From contig RAZA01000003.1 in assembly GCA_003612485.1 (NCBI GenBank), forward strand, positions 1 through 64,000: a stretch of DNA of 64,000 nucleotides, given 5' to 3'. The position numbers and the translations under genes were made by a program. Each line of letters opens with the position of its first letter. The stretch's first letter is position 1. The notes under the pieces were generated by a model that was not told the origin of the DNA, ran no database searches, and saw only the letters and a list, made by a program, of their open reading frames with translations. Source of the DNA: a bacterium D16-50 (GTDB taxonomy: Bacteria > Bacillota > Clostridia > Lachnospirales > Lachnospiraceae). Positions 43,730 through 53,381 of the stretch are shown here, piece by piece.

Positions 43730-43770
43730 AAAAAGCACCTTCGGATCATTCCATCCGACGGCGCTTTTTT
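43730..43770 (-). terminator. Terminator of the RND-tetR operon
   Basis: On the minus strand a long stem with the CGGAT core and outer AAAAAGC/GCTTTTT arms ends in a T-run, 15 bp after the TetR stop. Confidence 0.85.
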
Positions 43771-43784
43771 GTGTCTGGCTTTGC

Positions 43785-44435
43785 TTACTCCCCCTGCCTC
43801 TGGGAATCCGCCCCTATCTCATTGAGAATCCCTCTATAGATCAGCGGACGCAGCTTTGCCGGATTCACCTCGAAGCAGTCCTTGGTGGTAACTGCCAGCA
43901 GATAGGACACAAGATGGGAGAAGAGACAGTATACCAGATAGTCCAAGGGCAGATCGTTTCTCAGCTCTCCCCTTTCCACACCTCTGCGCAGCATCCTTCC
44001 GAACACATTGGTAGGCAGATAGGGCTTAAATTCCTCTCTGGTGATCTTTTCCTGAATCATCCTGCTGAATTCGGAATAATCCGTCATGATATGCACGCAT
44101 CGCAGAAAGCAGCATCTCCTCTCCTCCTGCACCTCCATCTCGTCCAGAATGAAATCCAGCTGCTCCCGAAAGCTCCCCTTCTCCTCCAGCATATTTCCAA
44201 GCCAGTCAAATATACACTGCATCTGATACACCAGAGCGCATGCCACCATTTCTTCCTTGGAATCAAAATACTCATAGGCCGTGCCCTTTCCGATCCCCGC
44301 CATCTCCGTGATGGCAGAGACGCGGATGCTGCCCGCCTCCTCTCCCTGCTCAAACAGCTGCAGCACCGCCATATACATCTGCCTCACCTTGGCAGGCACC
44401 TGATGGATATCCTCCAAACCGGTTATCTTGTACAT
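43785..44435 (-). CDS. TetR-family repressor
   Basis: A 216-residue regulator. The N-terminal helix-turn-helix reads SIRVSAITEMAGIGKGTAYEYFDSKEEMV, and the C-terminal ligand/dimer domain is diverse, as usual. It begins 36 bp after the RND pump gene on the same strand, and the operon promoter carries a TetR-style palindrome, so it is likely an autorepressor of the pump operon released by a pump substrate. GGGGGAG precedes the ATG. Confidence 0.92.
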   Translation of the reverse strand: MYKITGLEDIHQVPAKVRQMYMAVLQLFEQGEEAGSIRVSAITEMAGIGKGTAYEYFDSKEEMVACALVYQMQCIFDWLGNMLEEKGSFREQLDFILDEMEVQEERRCCFLRCVHIMTDYSEFSRMIQEKITREEFKPYLPTNVFGRMLRRGVERGELRNDLPLDYLVYCLFSHLVSYLLAVTTKDCFEVNPAKLRPLIYRGILNEIGADSQRQGE

Positions 44436-44471
44436 TTATGTCTCCCCCTGAATCAATATCTGTTTTTGGCT

Positions 44472-47400
44472 CTATTCTTCCGCATCCGTCTCCTGAGGCT
44501 CCTCCTTGGAAGTTTCTTCACCAGCCTTCTCCGGCAGCCTTTCAAGCGTCTTCCCCTTGGACCCCTTCCTGATGAAGCTGTCATAGATGCAGGGGATCAC
44601 CACCAGCGTAAGCAGGGTTCCGTAGGTCAGACCGCCGATAGTCACCACTGCCATAGGTTTCGCCATCTCAGAGCCCATGTCATTGCTGAACACCATGGTG
44701 GACAACGCAAGAATCGTGGTTAACGCTGTCATCAGCACGGGCCGAAGTCTGGTACGGCCTGCCACCAGAATGGCCTGTCTCTTTTCCATGCCCTCCTCCC
44801 TCAGCTGGTTCATATAGTCGATCAGCACAATGCCGTTATTGACGATTACGCCTGCCAGCATGACGAATCCGATCATGGCGATGACGCTCACTTCGCTGCC
44901 GCTGACATACAGCCCCAGAAAGCCTCCCGTGAAGGCCAGAGGTATGGTAAACATAATGATAAACGGCGACAGCAGGGACTGGAACTGGGCAACCATGATC
45001 AGATACATGAACAGCACTGCCAAAATCAGCATCAGCACAATCTGCTCCATGGCGTCCTGAATCATCTCGTTCTCACCGGAAGAGACTAACTGGTATCCTG
45101 CAGGAAGCTCATAATCCGCCAGCTTCTTCTCCACATCGGCGGCCACCAGACCCACATTGTACCCTTCTGCAATCGCTGCCGAAACGCCTACATACCGGGT
45201 CTGGTCCGCGCGCCTGATGGAGGAAAGCGCCTCCGTGTCCTGAAAGGACGCGATTTCGGCCAGCGGCACCTTCACGCTCTCCCCGTTCTCGTCCTTGCCT
45301 TCCACCTCCAGCTCCTTTAGCAGCTCTCTGGTTAGCTCGATGTCGCTGCCGTTCATCACATACACATTATAGTCCTTGTCCGCCGCCACAAGAGTGGTGG
45401 CGGAGCTGGCGCTGGCCAGCTTGCCGTAGATCTGGGCGTACACCTGCGCCACGGTAAGTCCGTAATGCACCGCCTCGTCCCGATTGATCACAATGCGCAG
45501 CTCCTGATCGGAATCCCCCAGCCCGTCGCTGACGTCCGCCGTGCCCTCCACGCTCTCGATGATCGCCGCCACCTCCCCTGCAATGCGGCGGAGGGTGTCC
45601 AGATCCCGGCCCCGCACCTGAACGGAGATGCCGCTGCCTCCCATAGCGCTCATATCCATGCTGGAGGTGTCGATGCTGATCTCCGCATTAAGGCCGGCAG
45701 TCTTTTCCCGGATCACCTTGGCGATCTCTTCGTTGCTCATAGATTTATCTTTCTTCGTCACCACATAGATGGTGGAGGAATTGGTGCTGCCGCCGCCCAT
45801 GCCGCCCAGCATGGACATGGTGGAGCCGCTGGTCATGGCCCCCACATTCTGCACATCCTCTATGGAGAGCACTGCCTCCACCACCTGATCGGACAATTCC
45901 CTTGTCTCGTCCAGCGTGGCATCCTCCGCAAGGGTCACATTCACGGTGAGCTGGGTGGAATCCATGTCCGACATGAAAGCGGTTCCGTTGGTGAACGCCA
46001 GCGCCACGCTTCCGGCCAGCAGAAGCAGCACCAGAACGAACACCAGAGCCTTCACCCTCAGCGCCCCGCTCAGCAGCTTTTCATAGGCCCGCGCCATGCC
46101 CCCAAAGATCCTGCTCTCCTTCTGCTCCTTAGCATTGGCCAAAAGCTTCGAGGACATGGCAGGCACCACAGTCAAAGCGATGGCCAGACTGGCCAGAAGG
46201 GAGTATGCGATGGTAAGTCCCATGTCCACGAACAGCTGTCTCGTGATGCCCTCCGTGAATACAATGGGCAGGAAAACGCATACCGTGGTCAAAGTGGAGG
46301 CCAGTATGGCTCCCGCCACCTCTCCGGCCCCCTTCATGGCCGCCTCCCTTGCAGAATATCCCTCGCTGCGCAGGCGATAGATATTCTCAATGACCACAAT
46401 GGAATTATCTACCAGCATGCCTATGCCCAGTGCAAGACCCGACAGAGAAATGATGTTCAAGGTGATGCCGCTGAAATACATGCAGACAATTGCAGTCACC
46501 AAACTTATGGGAATGGAAAACGCAACCACCAACGTAGGACGGAGATCTTTCAGAAACAGCAACAATATGGCAATGGCCAGCACGCCGCCGAAAAGGATAT
46601 TGTTGATGATGGAGTCCATCACCAGATCTATATAGATCCCCTGATCCATAAGTGTGATCAATGATAAGTCTTCATTTTCCTCCATCATTCTCTGAAATCT
46701 GGCTGTCAGCAGATCGGACACTTCTCCCGTGGAATAGCCCGTCTGCTTCTGGATGGTCAGCATCACCCCTGCGCTGCCGTCCACATTGGTATAGATTTCC
46801 GCAGAATTGTCCGTGTAGAACACATCCGCCACATCCCCCAGCGTTATGACGGGCACCCCGTCCATATGCATATCCATCAAGGGCAGCGCCTTCAGCTCCT
46901 CCACCGAAGAGGGCTTATCGCCCACCCGAACCATATAGCTGACGCCCTCCTCGGTGACATACCCCGCGGGCATGGAAAAGTTCTGTGCCGTGAGAAGTCC
47001 CTGAATGGTGTCAACCGTGATGACCTCGGTCATATCGGCTTTCTCATAGGCGGACTCTCTGGCCTCCTCCAGCTGCTTCCGGCCTTCCTCCAGCTGCTCC
47101 TCGGCGTCCTTCATCTGATCCTCGCCGCTCTTGATCTGCTCCAGAGCGCTGTCCAGCTGCCCTTTTGCCAGCTCCAGCTGGTATTCCCCCAGAGCTATCT
47201 GGGAGCTTGCCTCCGCAAATCCCAGCGCCGCCTCCAACTGTCCCTTCTCCACCTCCACAAGTCCGGCATTGACTAAAGACAGCTGTCCCTCCAGCTGTTC
47301 CAGAGTCTGGGCCGCCACGCCCTCATAGGCCGCCAGCCCCATGCCGCTTGTGGCGGCGTTCAGCGCGCCCTCCAGATTCTCCCTCTGGGCCACGATCTGG

Positions 47401-48623
47401 TTGGTTCCGCTCTGGGACATCATGGTCAGAGCCGCCGCCACAGTGAGGAAATTGTTGCTGTCCGTCCAGTCCATACGCTCCAGCTGTCCCAGCATCTCGT
47501 CCAGATTCTCATCCATACCCTTCATCTGGGAGATAATGGGGCTGCCCATGTATTCCTGCTTCAGCGCCTGTATGTTCTTTCTTGCCTGCTCCTTCTGCTC
47601 CTCGGTAGGCTGATTCGCATCCCCGCCGGACACCGAGGGCGGCCTCAGTACCACCACTTCTCTGGCATATCTGGCAGGCGCGTTCACCAGAATATCCGTC
47701 AGGGCGTTTATCTGTGCGATCCCCTCATTCAGCTGCCTTGCCGTGGCCAGATTCGTGACCAGATTCATCTTTGTGGCTTCCAGATCCGCCTTGGCCGTCA
47801 GCAGATCTCTTTTTGTATCGGCAAGCTTCTGGGCCGTCTCATTCTTCTTGTCATCCAGCTCCTTTTTGCCCTCATCCAGCTCCTTTTCGCCGTCTGTAAG
47901 CTCCTTCTTGCCATTTTCCAACTCCTGCTTTCCGTCTGCAAGCTCCTTTTTGCCGTCTTCCAGCGCCTTCTGCCCATCCTCCAGCTCCTCCTCGGCCTCA
48001 CGCATCTTCTGGTCGATGGCGGCCCGGACCTTCTCATTGACAGCGTCCACCTTGTCCTGACTGATAATGACGTTGACGCTCTCCTCCAAAAGCCCCGTTG
48101 CGCTGACGCTGGCCACTCCCTCTATGCTCTCCAGCTCAGGCATCACAGAGTCCTGCACATATGTACTGATCTCCCCGCTGTCCATGCCCTCCACGCCCAC
48201 CGCGGCGATCATGATGGGCAGCATGTCCGGATTCATCTTCATAATGATGGGGTTCCCGATGGCGTCGTCCCAATAGCTCCTGATCTGGTCCAGACTCTCC
48301 CTGATCTCCAGCGACACGGCATTCATGTCCGCAGTCTGGGCGAATTCCAGAATTACCATAGAATAATTTTCACCAGATACGGAGCTGATGCTCTCTATAT
48401 TGCTCACCGTGGCCATGGACGCCTCCACCGGCTGGGTCACGGCCATCTCCACGGTCTCCGGGCTGGCTCCGGGATAGGCTGTCGTCACGATCACATAGGG
48501 AAGGCTGATGTTGGGCAGCAGATCCGCCGTCATTCTGGTAAATGACACCACCCCCAGAATAATGGCAAGCACAACCCCCACCAATACCGTATATGGCTTT
48601 TTTACGCTGAATTTTGAAATCAT
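44472..48623 (-). CDS. RND-family efflux pump with a long coiled-coil insertion
   Basis: A 1383-residue proton-driven exporter of the AcrB/HAE fold. The usual length is about 1030-1050. TM1, with the opening KPYTVLVGVVLAIILG, and the ...TRMTADLLPNISLPYV porter start are standard, as are the helix-4 acidic segment (GLALGIGMLVDNSIVVIENIYR) and the C-terminal helices. The excess sits in the first extracytoplasmic loop (about residues 200-560). There, a heptad-repeat stretch (ELADGKQELENGKKELTDGE and similar) and a returning helix form a probable antiparallel coiled coil. Gram-positive RND pumps often carry this in place of a separate adaptor. It is co-transcribed with the TetR gene. Substrate unknown. 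Confidence 0.93.
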   Translation of the reverse strand: MISKFSVKKPYTVLVGVVLAIILGVVSFTRMTADLLPNISLPYVIVTTAYPGASPETVEMAVTQPVEASMATVSNIESISSVSGENYSMVILEFAQTADMNAVSLEIRESLDQIRSYWDDAIGNPIIMKMNPDMLPIMIAAVGVEGMDSGEISTYVQDSVMPELESIEGVASVSATGLLEESVNVIISQDKVDAVNEKVRAAIDQKMREAEEELEDGQKALEDGKKELADGKQELENGKKELTDGEKELDEGKKELDDKKNETAQKLADTKRDLLTAKADLEATKMNLVTNLATARQLNEGIAQINALTDILVNAPARYAREVVVLRPPSVSGGDANQPTEEQKEQARKNIQALKQEYMGSPIISQMKGMDENLDEMLGQLERMDWTDSNNFLTVAAALTMMSQSGTNQIVAQRENLEGALNAATSGMGLAAYEGVAAQTLEQLEGQLSLVNAGLVEVEKGQLEAALGFAEASSQIALGEYQLELAKGQLDSALEQIKSGEDQMKDAEEQLEEGRKQLEEARESAYEKADMTEVITVDTIQGLLTAQNFSMPAGYVTEEGVSYMVRVGDKPSSVEELKALPLMDMHMDGVPVITLGDVADVFYTDNSAEIYTNVDGSAGVMLTIQKQTGYSTGEVSDLLTARFQRMMEENEDLSLITLMDQGIYIDLVMDSIINNILFGGVLAIAILLLFLKDLRPTLVVAFSIPISLVTAIVCMYFSGITLNIISLSGLALGIGMLVDNSIVVIENIYRLRSEGYSAREAAMKGAGEVAGAILASTLTTVCVFLPIVFTEGITRQLFVDMGLTIAYSLLASLAIALTVVPAMSSKLLANAKEQKESRIFGGMARAYEKLLSGALRVKALVFVLVLLLLAGSVALAFTNGTAFMSDMDSTQLTVNVTLAEDATLDETRELSDQVVEAVLSIEDVQNVGAMTSGSTMSMLGGMGGGSTNSSTIYVVTKKDKSMSNEEIAKVIREKTAGLNAEISIDTSSMDMSAMGGSGISVQVRGRDLDTLRRIAGEVAAIIESVEGTADVSDGLGDSDQELRIVINRDEAVHYGLTVAQVYAQIYGKLASASSATTLVAADKDYNVYVMNGSDIELTRELLKELEVEGKDENGESVKVPLAEIASFQDTEALSSIRRADQTRYVGVSAAIAEGYNVGLVAADVEKKLADYELPAGYQLVSSGENEMIQDAMEQIVLMLILAVLFMYLIMVAQFQSLLSPFIIMFTIPLAFTGGFLGLYVSGSEVSVIAMIGFVMLAGVIVNNGIVLIDYMNQLREEGMEKRQAILVAGRTRLRPVLMTALTTILALSTMVFSNDMGSEMAKPMAVVTIGGLTYGTLLTLVVIPCIYDSFIRKGSKGKTLERLPEKAGEETSKEEPQETDAEE

Positions 48624-48641
48624 AGCCGCTCCTTCTACCGT

Positions 48642-48657
48642 CCGACTGGTCAGTCGG
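48642..48657 (-). promoter_or_regulatory. TetR-type operator
   Basis: Palindrome CCGACTG-N2-CAGTCGG between the -10 box and the pump start codon. Form and position match sites of TetR/AcrR-type repressors; the tetR gene is the second gene of this operon. Confidence 0.85.
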
Positions 48658-48673
48658 TTTTTATACTGGGATG

Positions 48674-48702
48674 ATTATATTCCCCACCTGCCCCGAAGTC
48701 AA
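48674..48702 (-). promoter_or_regulatory. Promoter of the RND-tetR operon
   Basis: Minus strand TTGACT (48697-48702), 17-bp spacer, TATAAT (48674-48679). The operator starts 17 bp downstream. Confidence 0.92.
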
Positions 48703-48754
48703 TAGAAGAAATCTTTTCAGATTCTAAAAAAAATATAAAGGCGGGGATCCCCGC

Positions 48755-49648
48755 CTATCTTAGTATAACCTCATTCGGCGCCGTCGCGTAATAGTACACT
48801 TCAGCCCCCAGACTCTCCATCAGCCGCCTATTTTCCGGTGTGGTATAACGGCCCTCCTCCTGAGGGTTCATCAGCCACTCCGGCGCGTCAAAAAATGCTG
48901 CCTTAGGGGAAGCCAGACGCAAAAATTCCTCCGAGAAGCCCCCGTTGCCGTGATGTCCCATCTGAATATAGCTGCACCCTATCTCTTCCCCATAGTCCTC
49001 TATGATCTTACTTGTCATGCCTACGCCCACATCCGCGCAGAAGAGCATACTCTCCTGATCATTGGTCACCTTTACCACAAGGCCGCTGTCATTTCCTATA
49101 TCCTTGCTGTTCTCATAGACATACTCTTCACATGCATGGAGAACCTTGAACCTGAGCCCCTTGATCTTCAGCTCATCTCCCGTGTACAGCAATACCGCCT
49201 TGTCGGATTCCGACATGTGGATGAGAAATGTCTCATAGCTCTGAAAATCATCCCACTCATAGGCTCTTTCCCTATAAATCAGGTAATCTATGTCAGGCGT
49301 ATAGACCACATCAATTTCATCCTGCAGCTCGTCCCAAAGCATATTGAACGCACCGATATGATCAGGGTGAGGATGGGTCAGAAACCATGCGTCCACATGT
49401 CCTCCCTTTTCCTGAATCACAGCTCTCACATAGTCCTCGTTCCCCACATTGCCCCCGTCTACGACGATCAGGCCTCCGTCCTCAGGCTCTATGGTGTAAA
49501 ACATGGCCTGCTTTCCCGTCACGTCGGAATACTGAGTAATACGGCATCCGGATCCGGCTCTGCTCCACAGCCAAAGCCCCGTCGGTACCGCCGCTATCAC
49601 CGCCGCCAAAATCACGGCGGCTACAATTCCCCTTTTTCCCTTTTTCAT
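48755..49648 (-). CDS. Metallo-beta-lactamase-fold hydrolase, membrane-anchored
   Basis: A 297-residue protein: a signal-anchor (KKGKRGIVAAVILAAVIAAV), then an MBL domain of the ComEC type. Visible motifs are GGLIVVDGGNV, the metal site LTHPHPDHIGAF, LLYTGDELKIK, CADVGVGMTSK and MGHHGNGG. The domain is presumably extracytoplasmic. The substrate is not known; the family includes phosphodiesterases and competence-related nucleases. ATG at 49648 with GGGAG is chosen over a longer Cys/Arg-rich extension. It lies 124 bp after sigH on the same strand. Confidence 0.85.
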   Translation of the reverse strand: MKKGKRGIVAAVILAAVIAAVPTGLWLWSRAGSGCRITQYSDVTGKQAMFYTIEPEDGGLIVVDGGNVGNEDYVRAVIQEKGGHVDAWFLTHPHPDHIGAFNMLWDELQDEIDVVYTPDIDYLIYRERAYEWDDFQSYETFLIHMSESDKAVLLYTGDELKIKGLRFKVLHACEEYVYENSKDIGNDSGLVVKVTNDQESMLFCADVGVGMTSKIIEDYGEEIGCSYIQMGHHGNGGFSEEFLRLASPKAAFFDAPEWLMNPQEEGRYTTPENRRLMESLGAEVYYYATAPNEVILR

Positions 49649-49772
49649 GCCCGCACTCCCAGTCCAAACTTTAATCAGCGGCGCAGGCTTCCGTCTCCTG
49701 AAAAGCCTGCACCGCCCTTTACAAAAGAAATCCGGCCCCATAGAATGATCCGGCAGGGCTGTCCTTCCTCGC

Positions 49773-50390
49773 TCAGAGCATTTTCCGGATCTTTGCCTTC
49801 AGCCTCTGCAGCGCATTGTCCGTGGCCTTTTCGTCCCGTCCCAGCACTCTGGCAATCTGACTGTAGCTCATGCCGGTTCTATACAGATCCAGCACCTGCT
49901 TCTCAAAATCGCTCAGCTCTTCATCTATGGTCTTTTCCAGATATGCCACTCTCTCCTTGTCCAGAAACACTTCCTCCGGACTCAGCTCGGTCTTATCCGC
50001 CAGAAGCTCCGCCAGATTCAGGCCGTCCTTATCGTCCTCCGAAGCCTCGCTGTCCAGAGACACATAGCTGTTCAGCGGAAGGTGCTTTTGCCTTCTGGAA
50101 GCCTGCACCGCCGTATACATCTGCCTGCTGATGCACAATTCCGCAAATGTGCTGAAGCTGGCGTCCCTGCCCATGTCATAGTCCCGAACCGCTTTGAACA
50201 GCCCGATCATCCCCTCCTGAATCAGATCCTCGTTATCGGCTCCCAGAATGAACATGGACTTGGCCTTGCTGCGCACCAGATTTTTGTATTTGTCGCAGAT
50301 ATAGTCCATGATGGGGGTCTCCCCCCGGCGGAGGCGGTCTATCAGCTCTCCGTCCGTATACTGCTCATAATTCATGTCCCTGCCGGCCAT
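49773..50390 (-). CDS. sigH: RNA polymerase sigma-H factor
   Basis: A 205-residue sigma-70-type factor with regions 2 and 4 only: ADNEDLIQEGMIGLFKAVRDYD and FSTFAELCISRQMYTAVQ (region 2), then LSDFEKQVLDLYRTGMSYSQIARVLGRDEKATDNALQRLK (region 4). The sequence and its place after rlmB, mrnC and cysS match sigH (spo0H) of sporulating Firmicutes, which directs early-sporulation and stationary-phase genes. AAGGAA precedes the ATG at 50390. The gap to rlmB is 51 bp. Confidence 0.95.
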   Translation of the reverse strand: MAGRDMNYEQYTDGELIDRLRRGETPIMDYICDKYKNLVRSKAKSMFILGADNEDLIQEGMIGLFKAVRDYDMGRDASFSTFAELCISRQMYTAVQASRRQKHLPLNSYVSLDSEASEDDKDGLNLAELLADKTELSPEEVFLDKERVAYLEKTIDEELSDFEKQVLDLYRTGMSYSQIARVLGRDEKATDNALQRLKAKIRKML

Positions 50391-50441
50391 GTCATCGTTC
50401 CTTCCGTTCCGGTTTTTGTCATTCTCTTCGTCCCGCCGCCG

Positions 50442-51239
50442 TCAATACCCCATCCTCTGCCGCAGGATTTCATAGGCAAGCACTCCCGCCGCCACGGAGG
50501 CGTTGAGGGAATCTATGTTCCCCTTCATGGGAATGGAGGCAACCATGTCGCATCTCTCCTTGATCAGCCTTCCCACGCCTTCTCCCTCGCTTCCGATGAC
50601 CAGCCCTATAGCCCCCTTCAGATCCAGCTTATACATGGGCTTTCCGTCCATATCCGCGCACACGAACCACATCCCTTCCTTTTTCAGGCTTTCTATGGTC
50701 TGTGCCAGATTTGTGACCTTGGCAACCGGCGTATAGTTCAGCGCGCCGGCAGAGGCCCTCACCACAGCTGCAGTCAGGCCCACCGCCCGGTTCTTGGGGA
50801 TGATGACCCCATGGGCGCCTGCCAGATTGGCGGTGCGGATGATAGCCCCCAGATTATGGGGATCCTCGATATTGTCCAGCAGAATCACAAAAGGCGGCTC
50901 TTTCTTCTCCCTTGCCCTCTGTAGGATGTCTCCCACCTCACTGTATTCATAGGCCGCGGCGATGGCGATGACCCCCTGATGCTTTCCGGTCTTGGACAGC
51001 TGATCCAGACGGTCTCTGGTGACATACTTGATGATGGTCTCCTGCTTTCTGGCCTCCTTCTTTATGGTCTGTATCGGCCCGTCCTGACAGCCGTCCTGTA
51101 CGTACAGCTTGTCCACCGTCTTTCCTGAACGGAAAGCCTCTATGACCATATTTCTGCCTTCAATGGTATACTCTTCCCCCTGCATACCCTCTTCCAGCTC
51201 AATATCGTCCTTCCTCTTATTCTTGCTCCTATCCTGCAT
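50442..51239 (-). CDS. rlmB: 23S rRNA (guanosine-2'-O-)-methyltransferase RlmB
   Basis: A 265-residue SpoU/TrmH-fold enzyme that methylates the ribose of a conserved 23S rRNA guanosine with S-adenosylmethionine. The substrate-binding N-domain starts at YTIEGRNMVIEAF. The knot domain has LLDNIEDPHNLGAIIRTANLAGAHGVIIPKN, KVTNLAQTIESL, IGSEGEGVGRLI and SLNASVAAGVLAYEILRQR. It sits between mrnC and sigH as in many Firmicutes. Confidence 0.96.
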   Translation of the reverse strand: MQDRSKNKRKDDIELEEGMQGEEYTIEGRNMVIEAFRSGKTVDKLYVQDGCQDGPIQTIKKEARKQETIIKYVTRDRLDQLSKTGKHQGVIAIAAAYEYSEVGDILQRAREKKEPPFVILLDNIEDPHNLGAIIRTANLAGAHGVIIPKNRAVGLTAAVVRASAGALNYTPVAKVTNLAQTIESLKKEGMWFVCADMDGKPMYKLDLKGAIGLVIGSEGEGVGRLIKERCDMVASIPMKGNIDSLNASVAAGVLAYEILRQRMGY

Positions 51240-51370
51240 CTTAATGCTCCTTCCTCCCTTTTTGTCTGTAACTATGCTTCTGTTTTGCTTCTTGTACCCG
51301 CTCTCTGAGAATGCCCTCTCTCCTCAGCTCTCCGGGCTTCGGCCCCTTTCCTGCCGCCGAAAAGGCCGGC

Positions 51371-51847
51371 TCATGGCTTAATCCCCGCCAGCTCGATTCC
51401 CTTCTTGACCAGCTCCAGAACCCTGTCCATATTGTCCACAAGATAGAGATAGCCCACCACGGCCTCAAAGCCTGTGGCCCTCATATAGTCTCCCCGGCTG
51501 GCGTTCTTTGCCATGGTATGGGGCTTTGCGTTCTTCCCCCGCCTATAGACCGCCTGCTCCTCCTCCGTGAACTGCTCTGCCAGCGCCTGCACTATCCGGG
51601 ACTGAGCGCCTGCGCTGACATATTTCACCGTGATCATATGAAGCTCATGGGACGGACGGTTGGCCTGCTCCACAACAATCGTGCGGATAATCAGATCATA
51701 CACCGCATCCCCTATATAGGCAAGGGCCAGAGGGGAATAGGTTCGTATGTCCTTTTTCTCCTTGGAAAACACCTCCGCTATTACTCCCGAAAGCCCCTTT
51801 CCCAAGGACTCCCCCTGCTGTTTTGAGGCACTCATGCCTTCTTCCAT
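51371..51847 (-). CDS. mrnC: Mini-ribonuclease III (MrnC)
   Basis: A 158-residue RNase III-fold nuclease that matures 23S rRNA ends; it lacks a double-stranded RNA-binding domain. Signature segments are SPLALAYIGDAVYDLIIRT (with the catalytic Asp), HELHMITVKYVSAGAQS, RRGKNAK and YMRATGFEAVVGYLYL. The start ATG at 51847 has GGGAGGG upstream and overlaps the end of cysS by 16 bp, indicating translational coupling. Confidence 0.96.
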   Translation of the reverse strand: MEEGMSASKQQGESLGKGLSGVIAEVFSKEKKDIRTYSPLALAYIGDAVYDLIIRTIVVEQANRPSHELHMITVKYVSAGAQSRIVQALAEQFTEEEQAVYRRGKNAKPHTMAKNASRGDYMRATGFEAVVGYLYLVDNMDRVLELVKKGIELAGIKP

Positions 51848-53253
51848 TTCACGCCCTCCCGGGTATCCTCCAAAACAATGCCTTTCTCCAGCAGCTCGCT
51901 GCGGATTTGATCCGCAAGGGCAAAATTCTTTTCCTTCTTGGCGGCCTTCCTCTCCTCGATCTTGGCCAGAATGTAGCTCTCGGTCTCCGGATCCACTTCC
52001 CCTTCCGCTTCCTTCATCCGGTATGCAACAGTCAAGTCAAGGCCCAGTACCTGATCAAAGCTCTCCGCCAGAGCATGCTTGGTGGCATCGGACATGTCCT
52101 CCTTCAGCATATCATAAAGCACCGTGATCGCCATGGAGGAGTTCAGATCATCGCACAGCGCCTCTTGGAAACGCTCCCTATAATAGCCGAACCTCTCCTG
52201 ATCCACCTGCCCTTCCTTTTTCAGCGTCCCTATACGCCTGACCAGCTTCTCATAGGCCGCCCCTATGTTGTCCAGCGCCTCATAGGAGAATTCCAGCGGC
52301 TTACGGTAATGGGACTGCAGGCAGAAAAGCCTATATACCTTGGGGTCATAGCCCTTGGACTTCAATAGGGACAAGGTCAGAAATTCCCCCTTAGACTTGC
52401 TCATCTTTCCCGACTTGTCGTTGAGATGGTGTACATGGAACCAGTAATTGCACCATTTATGCCCCAGATAGGCCTCGCTCTGGGCGATCTCGTTGGTGTG
52501 GTGGGGAAAAATATTGTCCACGCCTCCGCAGTGAATGTCCATGTACTCGCCCAAATGCTTCATGCTGATGCAGGAGCATTCGATATGCCAGCCGGGATAT
52601 CCCGTGCCCCAAGGGCTCTCCCACTTCAGTTCCTGAGAATCAAACTTGGACTTGGTGAACCACAGCACAAAGTCCGTCTTGTTTCTCTTGTTCACATCCT
52701 CGTCCACGTCCTCCCGGACTCCCACTAGAAGCTCCTCCTCACTGTGGTTGGAAAGCACGTAATACTCCTTCAGCTTGGAGGTATCAAAATAAATGTTCCC
52801 CCCGCTCTCGTAGGCATAGCCTTTCTCCATCAGTCCTTCTATCACATGGATGAACTCCGAAATGCAGTTGGTGGCAGGCTCCACCACGTCCGGCGTCTTG
52901 ATGTTCAGATCCCCACAGTCCCCAAAAAAGGCATCCGTATAGAACTTGGCGATCTCCATCACCGACTTATGCTCCCTCTTTGCCCCTTTCAGCATCTTGT
53001 CCTCGCCGGTGTCCGCGTCGCTGGACAGATGCCCTACATCGGTGATATTCATGACACGCTTCACATCATAGCCTATATACCGCAGTGTCTTCTCCAGAAG
53101 ATCTTCCATAATATAGCTTCTCAGATTCCCGATGTGGGCAAAATGATACACCGTGGGGCCGCAGGTGTACATAGCCACCTTCCCCTCCTCCTTGGGCACA
53201 AACTGCTCCACCTTTCTGGAGAGCGTATTATACATCCGTAATTTATTCTCCAT
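51832..53253 (-). CDS. cysS: Cysteinyl-tRNA synthetase
   Basis: A 473-residue class I synthetase that charges tRNA-Cys. The zinc-ligand Cys and HIGH-type motif appear in MYTCGPTVYHFAHIGNLRSY, the other zinc ligands in GWHIECSC and the following His, the KMSKSKG motif in DKSGKMSKSKG, and a C-terminal anticodon-binding region ends at VKWKKA. Length is normal. It follows cysE by 128 bp in the T-box-controlled operon. AAAGGA lies before the ATG. Confidence 0.98.
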   Translation of the reverse strand: MENKLRMYNTLSRKVEQFVPKEEGKVAMYTCGPTVYHFAHIGNLRSYIMEDLLEKTLRYIGYDVKRVMNITDVGHLSSDADTGEDKMLKGAKREHKSVMEIAKFYTDAFFGDCGDLNIKTPDVVEPATNCISEFIHVIEGLMEKGYAYESGGNIYFDTSKLKEYYVLSNHSEEELLVGVREDVDEDVNKRNKTDFVLWFTKSKFDSQELKWESPWGTGYPGWHIECSCISMKHLGEYMDIHCGGVDNIFPHHTNEIAQSEAYLGHKWCNYWFHVHHLNDKSGKMSKSKGEFLTLSLLKSKGYDPKVYRLFCLQSHYRKPLEFSYEALDNIGAAYEKLVRRIGTLKKEGQVDQERFGYYRERFQEALCDDLNSSMAITVLYDMLKEDMSDATKHALAESFDQVLGLDLTVAYRMKEAEGEVDPETESYILAKIEERKAAKKEKNFALADQIRSELLEKGIVLEDTREGVKWKKA

Positions 53254-53381
53254 CTTTGTCCTTTCTGCGCCTCATGGCGCGCACATCCTCAGACCCGCAA
53301 TCTCCAGCCATATCCGGCTGGGCGTTATACGCCATACATAAAAGCCCCGGCAGCTTCAACGAATTTCACGTTCCAAAGCTT

